Positions 15,501 to 21,102 of a stretch of DNA of 28,492 bases are shown here, piece by piece. The notes under the pieces were generated by a model. That model worked only from the letters and a program-made list of their open reading frames with translations. It did no database searches and had not been told where the DNA came from. The translations under genes were made by a program, and so were the position numbers. Numbering within the stretch: position 1 is the first letter of the stretch; each line of letters begins with the position of its first letter. The stretch is from Chloroflexia bacterium (GTDB lineage: Bacteria; Chloroflexota; Chloroflexia; Thermomicrobiales; UBA6265): positions 1-28,492 of the forward strand of contig JACCYX010000450.1 in the NCBI GenBank assembly GCA_013696265.1, in the 5' to 3' direction.

Positions 15501-16270
15501 TGGTGGATGTGCGCGGCGCGGCGGCCGACGGCTGGCAGGGCGTGCGATGTGGCAACCAGGATGGATTCGTCGCGGCGGAGTTCATCTCATCGCAGCCGCC
15601 AACGCCGACGCCGACTCCGGCTCCGACATCGCCTCCGGCGACCGAAGAACCGGACGTTGAACCAGAACCATCCGTGCCGCGGCCAACCGAGGTAACGGAA
15701 CCTCCGACCCAGGCACCTTCGGCAATGGTCGGCTCCAATCCGCAATTCGGCGGCTCGCCGTTGCAAATCACCGATGTCTGGGGCACGAACGGCGGCAACA
15801 ACGCCTGGCGCGCGATCGACGGGAGCCAGGAGACGAGTTGGGTCTCCGCCGATGGCGTGGGCCAGGCGAGCCTGACCATCAACCTGGGCAGCATCCAGTC
15901 CCTCACCGGAATCCGGTGGATGTATCTTCAGTCGGGCGGAGCGGACAGCATGCGGCTCCAGATTTCGACGGATGGGAACAACTGGACGCAACTGGTCACG
16001 ACGTCGAACCGCGCGCCGTTCACCTGGGAAGGATGGTCTACGGACGCCTCGGCCCAGTACGTGCGTCTCGTCTTCGACAACCCGAATGGCGTGACCACGC
16101 TTGGCTACGTCGCCGAGGTGCAGGTGTGGGGAACAGGCAGCTCGACCGCGGTCCCGGAGGATGCGCCGCTCCTGGCCATTCACCAGCGGGCGGGTCAGGT
16201 TGCAACTCGCGGTCAGGCGGCAGGACGCCGAGAACCAGCTTCGTATGGGCTGTCCTCTGGAAGCGTTTGA
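12524..16270 (+). CDS. Large secreted protein: RlpA-like barrel, three discoidin and four SH3b domains
   Basis: 1248 aa. Start ATG 12524 has AAGGA at 8 nt; GTG 12485 is less likely. Residues 1-36 are a signal peptide (basic start, hydrophobic core, AEA cleavage). Then: Ig/IPT-like fold (about 39-122); an RlpA/expansin-like double-psi barrel (about 133-316; TSSGH, LDVGPW, IDLADGTWRAL); discoidin domains (345-479, 495-630, 1071-1206; SGGADRMRLQIS type); SH3b domains (676-739, 759-823, 839-903, 962-1024) joined by Thr-Pro linkers, the longest at 910-959. Each SH3b has two Cys (V/L-x-C-R early; TC/VC/RC late), a likely disulfide. SH3b2 and SH3b3 are near-identical, so recently duplicated. It probably binds glycans or peptidoglycan outside the cell; no LPXTG or C-terminal anchor is present. 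Barrel activity is uncertain. Confidence 0.87.
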   Translation: MRLWRHSFERGLVLAVIFGMLASVFSLASNPDPAEAQSATPSISLSQTRGLLGRSITVSGTGFGASERVSIRWRSSTATPIAQPQTTSAGTFSASIALPDAPNGPQTVYASGQQSGRQATATYTVERPAPRSSRISEGVYSVYATRIGLIGNTTSSGHVIREGDFFVALPGCTPTNCPGGPYWGSMTNCGSRCYVKIVNPQTNACRVEPILDVGPWFRVDDWWNPTAQRYLNRLASNPADLVQGYTGTNAARDGYNVGYGIGSAGIGNDDTGSGGTRPVRQVGNRAAIDLADGTWRALNLSSDGIGTTIRVEMLWQTGADPAAQAQACGHPVNQTPATGSPGVANPSFQGAALTPVGSTQSSNGSGSGNVHDGNLQTAWSTTNANPTSGQFTIDYGSVQSLTGIRWNFNQFGFADRMVIETSTNGSTWSAVGVYGNANTGQWRGVAVSRQGRYVRFSFTNPNGDARLGQVAEVQVWGTSGSGSTPTPTPAPIAGSNPQLGGSVLPIAASSASPNSSSPTRAYDGDQSTSWSTTSVDIPGTSMVTFDLGREQQLSGVRWMYRLSGGADRMRLQISSDGTAWSQLVTTSNRVPLTWEGWRTTSRARYVRFVFDNPNGVPVLGYLAEVEVWGTPSASPTPTVIPTPSPTPSPTATMTPSPTPSPSPTATVAPTQAPGGFGVVANTGGANLRCRTTPSTNGGIIVSLPEGTRVAVRGPESDGWYPVTCVNRDGWVSEAYLELESGSSTPTPTATPGTPAPATFGTIANSGGSRVNCRLQPSTAGTIITSLPEGTEVRLRGPLLGGWQPVVCANRDGYIFGQYVAVSSSTPTPTPTPSPGTSTFGFIANAGGSRVNCRLQPSTAGTIVASLPEGTRLELRGAAQGGWQPVRCASRNAYVFAQYISMEQQSLALAPPDVTATPTPVPPTTTPVTPTATPATPTATPVTPTATPVTPTPTATPGVTGTGYIANAGGGRVNCRTQPSTSSGIIVALGEGAMVDVRGAAADGWQGVRCGNQDGFVAAEFISSQPPTPTPTPAPTSPPATEEPDVEPEPSVPRPTEVTEPPTQAPSAMVGSNPQFGGSPLQITDVWGTNGGNNAWRAIDGSQETSWVSADGVGQASLTINLGSIQSLTGIRWMYLQSGGADSMRLQISTDGNNWTQLVTTSNRAPFTWEGWSTDASAQYVRLVFDNPNGVTTLGYVAEVQVWGTGSSTAVPEDAPLLAIHQRAGQVATRGQAAGRREPASYGLSSGSV

Positions 16271-16284
16271 CCTTGGTGGGGAAT

Positions 16285-16884
16285 CTACGAGCCAGACGCC
16301 GTTCGCCGCCGATTCCGCCCGGCGGGAACGGTCGACATCGAACGCGGGCGGTATCTGAGGCGAATGCGGGCGCTGAGGGCCGATGCCTCCCGGAACCGTT
16401 CCACATCTTCGTACGCGGCGGCGGCGGCCAGCATGCCGGAGCGCGAGAGGTCCCAGAAACCGGGGATGGCGGTCAGGTCGATGGACGATTCGGCGGCGAC
16501 GGCGAACGCGGACCTGGCGTCATCGAACCGTCCGCTCCGGGCGAGGAAGAGACCGCGCACCGCCGCCGATCGGGCACTGCGTTCATGATCCTCGACATCG
16601 ACCGGCCTGGCGGCGGTAGACTGCCCGAGCAATTGCGGATGCCGTCGCCAGCGAAACGCAACGACCGTTTCGGAAACCCTGGGCCAGGCGACCGGTTTGT
16701 CCGGATCGGTGGCGTTGACCAATCGCAAATGGGGATGGGGTTCAGGCGCAAGCGGTGTCAAAGCGGGTTCCTTCGGCATGGACCCGGTGCGGCGAAAGAC
16801 CCGGCGGACCAGTCGCCCCAGGCGATCAGTCAGGCCCCTGGCGCCGGCTTCCATATCGCGCAACGCGAGATCCGTCACCAGCAT
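16285..16884 (-). CDS. TPR-like hypothetical protein
   Basis: 199 aa from the ATG at 16884, chosen because GGGGAGAG lies 5-7 nt upstream; an ATG at 16926 lacks this. Not a named family. Residues about 110-185 read as paired helices, SAAVRGLFLARSGRFDDARSAF and SGMLAAAAAYEDVERFREAS, similar to tetratricopeptide repeats. The first 70 residues are basic (VRRVFRRTG). It is cytoplasmic with no membrane segment. The gene converges on the large secreted protein, leaving only 14 bases between stops. A promoter candidate lies at 17023-17051. Confidence 0.62.
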   Translation of the reverse strand: MLVTDLALRDMEAGARGLTDRLGRLVRRVFRRTGSMPKEPALTPLAPEPHPHLRLVNATDPDKPVAWPRVSETVVAFRWRRHPQLLGQSTAARPVDVEDHERSARSAAVRGLFLARSGRFDDARSAFAVAAESSIDLTAIPGFWDLSRSGMLAAAAAYEDVERFREASALSARIRLRYRPRSMSTVPAGRNRRRTASGS

Positions 16885-17022
16885 CGTTTCTCTCCCCAAT
16901 CCCCGAACCACATCCCCGAACAGCACCTTTGGCGATCATCACGGGTCGCGGCACCAGGGCAACCCCTCGTGCCCGATCGTGCAGCCAGGTGATCGTGACA
17001 ATTCGGCACATCGTTGGACTGG

Positions 17023-17051
17023 ATGCTACCACGCTACCCGTACGTACACAA
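17023..17051 (-). promoter_or_regulatory. Putative minus-strand promoter of the TPR-like gene, overlapping GTACGTAC
   Basis: On the minus strand TTGTGT (17051-17046) and TAGCAT (17028-17023) are 17 nt apart. The palindrome GTACGTAC (17040-17047) covers the edge of the -35 box, where a repressor could act. The leader to ATG 16884 would be about 130 nt. Confidence 0.4.
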
Positions 17052-17179
17052 GCGACCTAGACCGTTTTCCCCGCCCTGGCAGGATGACCGGTGTACTTGA
17101 ATGCCTGGAACCGACGACAATAGAGAGGGACCGTTCGTGAACGGTCGTTCGATCGCGATGAAAACGGAGTTCCGCACCT

Positions 17180-18001
17180 TTGCCAGAATCAGCAGCGAAT
17201 TTTTCCGCCCCGCCGGTTGCTCCGCCAGGTGTCCTCGACCAGATCGCCAACCTGGTGCGGTCGAGCGAGCGCATGTCGGTCTTCACCGGCGCCGGAATCA
17301 GTACGGAGTCGGGCATTCCCGACTATCGTGGCCCGAACGGGGTCTGGGCCCGCCAGGCCATCCCCCACATCGACACGATCCGCACCGATCGCGAGGCGAG
17401 GGTCGAGCACTGGCAAGATCGCCGGCACCGCTATCCCGAAATGACGGCCCGGATTCCCAACGCCGGCCACGAGGCGATCGCTGGCTTCGAAGCCGCCGGC
17501 CGGCTGCTGGCCGTGATTACCCAGAACATCGATGGCCCCCATCAGAAGGCCGGCAACAGCGACGACCGTGTGATCGAGTTGCATGGTTCGACCCACGTCA
17601 TTCGCTGCACCCGATGCGGGCGATCCTGGAGCGGCGAGGAGATCCAACGCCGCCTCGAAGCGGGGGAAGAAGACCCTCGCTGCCAGGTCTGCGGCGGCGT
17701 GCTGCGGACAGGGACCGTGTTGTTTGGCGAGGCGCTGCCCGAGCGGGCGCTCCGCACCGCCCACGCCGTCGCCCAGGCCACTGACCTGATGCTCGTAGTC
17801 GGCAGTTCGCTGGTCGTCAATCCGGCCGCGAGGCTGCCCGTCATCGCGAAGGATGCCGGTGCTCGTCTGGTCATCATCAACCAGTCGTCGACACCCATTG
17901 ACGATCTCGCCGACGTGCGGGTCGGGGCCAGCGCCGGCGAGGCGCTATCGGGCATCGCGAAACGCGTGTCGATGGAGGATCGCCAGGTCGATGACGACTG
18001 A
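17180..18001 (+). CDS. cobB: Sir2-family NAD-dependent protein deacylase (sirtuin)
   Basis: 273 aa. NAD-binding motifs: GAGIS (37-41), SGIPDYRG, TQNID (Q115-D118) and GSSLVV near 211. The catalytic His is H135 in ELHGST. Zinc ligands are C143, C146, C168 and C171. Sirtuins remove acyl groups from lysines using NAD, giving nicotinamide and O-acyl-ADP-ribose. Position DGPHQ instead of the more usual DGLHQ is a small deviation. The TTG start at 17180 has GGAG about 11 nt upstream and is not certain; GTG at 17231 is an alternative but leaves little before the first strand. The stop overlaps the thioesterase gene, so the three genes to 19000 form one operon. Confidence 0.92.
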   Translation: MPESAANFSAPPVAPPGVLDQIANLVRSSERMSVFTGAGISTESGIPDYRGPNGVWARQAIPHIDTIRTDREARVEHWQDRRHRYPEMTARIPNAGHEAIAGFEAAGRLLAVITQNIDGPHQKAGNSDDRVIELHGSTHVIRCTRCGRSWSGEEIQRRLEAGEEDPRCQVCGGVLRTGTVLFGEALPERALRTAHAVAQATDLMLVVGSSLVVNPAARLPVIAKDAGARLVIINQSSTPIDDLADVRVGASAGEALSGIAKRVSMEDRQVDDD

Positions 18002-18509
18002 CCGGGAACCGCTCGATCCGGGAGGTGGTGACGCCACCGATCACAACTGCTTCGGGTGCGGGCGGTTGAACGAGCATGGCCTGCAACTGAACCTGATACC
18101 CGACCCGGATGGATACGGCGTGTTCACCGCTTTCGTTCCGGCGTCGCGCACCGAGGGCTACACCGGGATGGTTCACGGGGGAATCATCACGACGGTGCTC
18201 GACGAGGTGATGGCCTGGTCACTGGCGCGCCACGGCATCTGGGCCGTCACCGGCCAGTTGACGACCCGTTACCGCAAGCCAGTGGTGCTTGGTGAGGCGA
18301 CGACGGCGATCGGGTTCCTGGTGCGGGATCGTGGCCGGGCGATCGAGATGCGTGGCGAAATCCGGCGGGACGCGGACCGCGTCCTCCTGGCCAACGCCAC
18401 GGCCACGTTCATCCGCGTGCCGCCGTCGAAAGCCTCCGAATGGCAATCGCGCTACGGGTCGTTCGGCGCCGCCGAACCAACCGAACCAATGGAAGGCGGC
18501 GATCGATGA
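17991..18509 (+). CDS. PaaI-like hotdog-fold thioesterase
   Basis: 172 aa, starting at ATG 17991, 11 bases before the sirtuin stop, in a different frame. Motifs: an N-terminal CFGCG (about 20-24), then EGYTGMVHGGIITTVLDEVMAW, the hotdog active-site segment with HGG and the Asp/Glu helix, followed by TGQLTTRYRKPV, typical of PaaI-type acyl-CoA thioesterases. The family hydrolyses thioesters of CoA-bound acyl or aromatic groups; the substrate is unknown. Linked to a sirtuin, it could act on CoA-derived acyl donors that modify lysines, which is an inference. A cysteine-rich start (FGCG) recurs in this subfamily. Confidence 0.9.
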   Translation: MTTDREPLDPGGGDATDHNCFGCGRLNEHGLQLNLIPDPDGYGVFTAFVPASRTEGYTGMVHGGIITTVLDEVMAWSLARHGIWAVTGQLTTRYRKPVVLGEATTAIGFLVRDRGRAIEMRGEIRRDADRVLLANATATFIRVPPSKASEWQSRYGSFGAAEPTEPMEGGDR

Positions 18510-19000
18510 GGGTCTACCTGGGCGGACCGATGTTTGTGTCCGCGGAGGTTCGCTACAACCTCTGGCTGGCCGGACTGCTCCGGGAGCATGGGTTCGAGGT
18601 CTATTGCCCGAACGAGAGCGAGCCGATCAACGACAAGACCAGGACCGACATCACCGCCGGCAAAATTTACGCCGCCGATCTTGAGGCGCTGGAATGGGCG
18701 AACGTCTATATCTGCCAGGTAAGCGAGGATTCGGGAACCAACTGGGAAGCCGGCTACATGGATTGCCTCAACAAGCGCGTCGACCCAACGCGTTACCACG
18801 GCGTTCTGGGTCTCGCGACCGATATCCGGTTGGCGCAACTGCCCGACCCCGCCCGGAGCGGCATCGACAACCAGGCGTTCTACATCAACCCCTTCATCGT
18901 CGGCGGCATGCAAGGCTCGCTGGGGATCGTTTATACCGAAGACGAATTGATCGCCCGCCTCAAGGAGATTGACGTGACGGTCGCCGCGAAGGGCGGGTAG
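18506..19000 (+). CDS. Nucleoside 2-deoxyribosyltransferase
   Basis: 164 aa from ATG 18506, overlapping the thioesterase stop as ATGA. Motifs of the family are clear: VYLGGPMF at the N-terminus, ADLEALEWANVYICQV in the middle, and SGTNWEAGYM (about 80-90), where the Glu is the expected catalytic nucleophile. NPFIVGGM near 129-136 fits the C-terminal substrate loop. These enzymes move 2-deoxyribose between bases, or hydrolyse nucleotides in some branches, so salvage of nucleosides is likely. Members with NAD-like substrates exist, and linkage to a sirtuin makes that worth asking. The translational coupling implies equal stoichiometry with the upstream proteins. Confidence 0.9.
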   Translation: MRVYLGGPMFVSAEVRYNLWLAGLLREHGFEVYCPNESEPINDKTRTDITAGKIYAADLEALEWANVYICQVSEDSGTNWEAGYMDCLNKRVDPTRYHGVLGLATDIRLAQLPDPARSGIDNQAFYINPFIVGGMQGSLGIVYTEDELIARLKEIDVTVAAKGG

Positions 19001-19051
19001 AGGACATCACCTATGATGGGGCCTCCCCTACGCCGAATACCCGATTTTTGA

Positions 19052-19792
19052 TCAGTCCCGCTCGATGCCGCGCGCCGCTTGCTGCTGCGCGGACGCCACC
19101 AGCAGGTTGAGGGCCCGCAGGAGGTTGCCGATCGACTCATCATCGAGAAGGTAGAGCGCCAGCTCGGTTTCGTCGTCGGTGAAGGCCAGCATCTCGTCCA
19201 GTTCGTCGTCGTCCACATCGGATTGGCTGGCGGCCTGGATCGCCGCCAGCCAATCCGTGGCCTGGGCGTTAGCGTTCTTCAGGGATTGGAGGAGGTCCTG
19301 GGCGATTTCGCCGCGCAACCGGTTGGACGCTTCTTCGATCGCCGCGAAGTCAGGCGCCGTCGCGGCGGATGTGTCGTGTGCCTCGCTATCACCGGTGAGG
19401 GCGCGATAGGTGCCCGGCGTGGTGGCCAGGATCAGTCCCAGGGTATCGGATTCGGCGTGGGCAACGGCGCGGGGCCCCGGCGCCGATCGCTCGGCCGCCT
19501 GTTGCAGGGTGATCAGCCCGGCGTCGAACAGTTCCTTGCCGGTACGACCGTCGCCGCCTCGTTGTTCGAGGACATAGGCATACACCAGGAACGCGGCCGG
19601 CCCAACCGACGAGTCGAGCTGGATCGTGAAGATCGAGGCGTTGGCGTCACGCTTGATCGGCGACAGGTCCGTCGCCAGGTAGTCTGGCGCATCGGTGATG
19701 CCGAGAACCTCGCCCAGGAAGATGGCGGCGCCGTGGAGGACGGGATCGCGCGCGGGATTGGTCGAATGTCTGGGGTCGATCGGTTCCGTCAT
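19052..19792 (-). CDS. Acidic hypothetical protein, unknown function
   Basis: 246 aa from ATG 19792, with AAGGA about 8 nt upstream. Not recognised. It has no membrane segment or signal. The first half is mixed alpha/beta (ASIFTIQLDSSVGPAAFLVYAYVLEQR). Residues about 150-246 are strongly helical and acidic, with DVDDDELDEMLAFTDDETELALYLLDDES followed by a helix ending in AARGIERD. The negative tail could be a protein-interaction or DNA-mimic surface, but that is speculation. It converges on the deoxyribosyltransferase gene (51 bases between stops) and is divergent from cytidine deaminase. Confidence 0.7.
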   Translation of the reverse strand: MTEPIDPRHSTNPARDPVLHGAAIFLGEVLGITDAPDYLATDLSPIKRDANASIFTIQLDSSVGPAAFLVYAYVLEQRGGDGRTGKELFDAGLITLQQAAERSAPGPRAVAHAESDTLGLILATTPGTYRALTGDSEAHDTSAATAPDFAAIEEASNRLRGEIAQDLLQSLKNANAQATDWLAAIQAASQSDVDDDELDEMLAFTDDETELALYLLDDESIGNLLRALNLLVASAQQQAARGIERD

Positions 19793-19917
19793 TTCCGTTC
19801 CTTGAGAGGCGATGCCAGGTTTCTGGCAATTCTGTGGAAAACCACGCCAGGGCATTCACGCTGTCGTATATTGCCATATGCAGGGTACCAGCAACGCGGG
19901 CGGCGGAGGTGGCTCAC

Positions 19918-20367
19918 GTGATCGCCAAGACCAACCGGAACGAGGGAGGGCTAACGCCCAGGATCCAGGCGGACCTGATCGATGCGGCGCGTCGTGCGGC
20001 TCAACATGCCTATGTCCCCTACTCCCATTTTCCGGTGGGAGCCGCCGTCCTCACCGAAAGCGGGGATATCGTGACGGGCGTGAATGTCGAGAACGCCAGT
20101 TTCGGCCTCACCGTTTGCGGCGAGCGAGTCGCGATTCATTCCGCGGCCGCCCTGGGGCACCGGTCAATCCTGGCGGTCGCCGTCAGCGCCCCGAAGGCGG
20201 CGGGCACCACGCCGTGCGGCGCCTGCCGTCAGGTGATGAACGAGTTCAAACCGGCGAATGGGGATATGATGGTCCTCATGGACGGCCGCGATTCGATCCT
20301 GGCCATCCCGCTCGGAGACCTGTTGCCCAAATCATTCGGCCCCCGTGATCTTGAACATGAAGAGTGA
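19918..20367 (+). CDS. cdd: Cytidine deaminase
   Basis: 149 aa. GGAGGT 6-8 nt before GTG 19918 sets the start. Motifs of the zinc enzyme: YVPYSHFPVGAAV (32-44), NVENASFG (56-63), VCGERVA (C67, E69 in C-x-E) and PCGACRQ (C100, C103). It deaminates cytidine and deoxycytidine to uridine forms in the cytoplasm, for pyrimidine salvage. The length is that of the homotetrameric CDA class. It is divergent from the acidic hypothetical gene and follows the deoxyribosyltransferase by about 0.9 kb, so the two may serve nucleoside salvage together, though not in one transcript. Confidence 0.93.
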   Translation: MIAKTNRNEGGLTPRIQADLIDAARRAAQHAYVPYSHFPVGAAVLTESGDIVTGVNVENASFGLTVCGERVAIHSAAALGHRSILAVAVSAPKAAGTTPCGACRQVMNEFKPANGDMMVLMDGRDSILAIPLGDLLPKSFGPRDLEHEE

Positions 20368-20397
20368 TACGAGTACATTGTGCAAAATCGGACGGTC

Positions 20398-20427
20398 TTA
20401 CGCGATTGGCAGTCGCACAGGTACAAT
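20398..20427 (+). promoter_or_regulatory. Putative promoter of the HTH gene
   Basis: TTACGC (20398-20403) and TACAAT (20422-20427) are 18 nt apart; the -10 box is a near-consensus. Initiation near 20434 gives a leader of about 90 nt that contains the hairpin at 20485-20502. Confidence 0.5.
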
Positions 20428-20484
20428 AGAAGGCACTGGGTCCAGGGTCCTCGCTTCATCCGCCGTTGCGCGGATCGTCATCAG

Positions 20485-20502
20485 CCGCCGGAATACCGGC
20501 GG
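20485..20502 (+). promoter_or_regulatory. Perfect 7-bp leader hairpin before the HTH gene
   Basis: CCGCCGG-AATA-CCGGCGG is a GC-rich stem with a 4-nt loop, 8 nt upstream of the ribosome site GAGGAGG. It may protect the 5' end or modulate translation. No T-tract follows, so a terminator is unlikely. Confidence 0.5.
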
Positions 20503-20523
20503 TGAACTTGAGGAGGGGTAACC

Positions 20524-20988
20524 ATGCGCGGTCGACCATTGGTCGTCGAATGGACCGAATCACCTGAAACGCTTCAGGCCATGTATGAACGCGAGCGAAA
20601 CGGACACCGTCGGGCCCGGCTCCAGGCGCTCTGGCTGCTGCGCAGCGGCGCGTCGATCGGCGAGGCGGGACGCGCGGTCGGCGTCGACTACCGCACCGTG
20701 CAACGCTGGGTTTCCTGGTACCGGCAGGGTGGGCTCGACGCCGTGTTACTGCGCACGCCGGGCTACGCGGCGCCCGGGCGCCCATCGCGCCTGACCGAGA
20801 GCCAGATCGCGGATCTCGTGGGGCGCTCGCGGAACGGTCAGTTCCGCACGGTCAGCGAAGCAGTCAACTGGTCGGCACAGACGTATGGCGTCACCTACAC
20901 CTACACCGGCATGTATGCGCTGCTGGGGCGGCGTGGCGCGGATCAGACGCTCCACCAGGCCTCCCGGAACGAGACCGTCGAAGAGTAG
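20524..20988 (+). CDS. Stand-alone IS630-type helix-turn-helix protein
   Basis: 154 aa, with GAGGAGG about 8 nt before ATG 20524. Residues 27-80 are a homeodomain-like HTH: RRARLQALWLLRSGASIGEAGRAVGV then DYRTVQRWVSWYRQGGLDAV. Residues 85-135 form a second, winged helix region (GRPSRLTESQ, then YGVTYTYTGMYALLGRRG). This is the N-terminal DNA-binding half of IS630-type transposases, but the DDE catalytic half is absent: a stop follows about 20 residues later and no downstream frame restores it. It has its own promoter, leader hairpin and ribosome site, so it appears to be a domesticated regulator rather than a fresh remnant. A truncated transposase is the alternative. Confidence 0.78.
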   Translation: MRGRPLVVEWTESPETLQAMYERERNGHRRARLQALWLLRSGASIGEAGRAVGVDYRTVQRWVSWYRQGGLDAVLLRTPGYAAPGRPSRLTESQIADLVGRSRNGQFRTVSEAVNWSAQTYGVTYTYTGMYALLGRRGADQTLHQASRNETVEE

Positions 20989-21102
20989 CTGGTTCCCGCC
21001 ACCCTGATTTTCTCGCCCGGTCACTGTCCAACGATGGTAGACTAGCGGTCGATTGCGCCCCGCGCGCGGCGCGTGTTACACGAAAAAGAGAAGGACCGTG
21101 CG

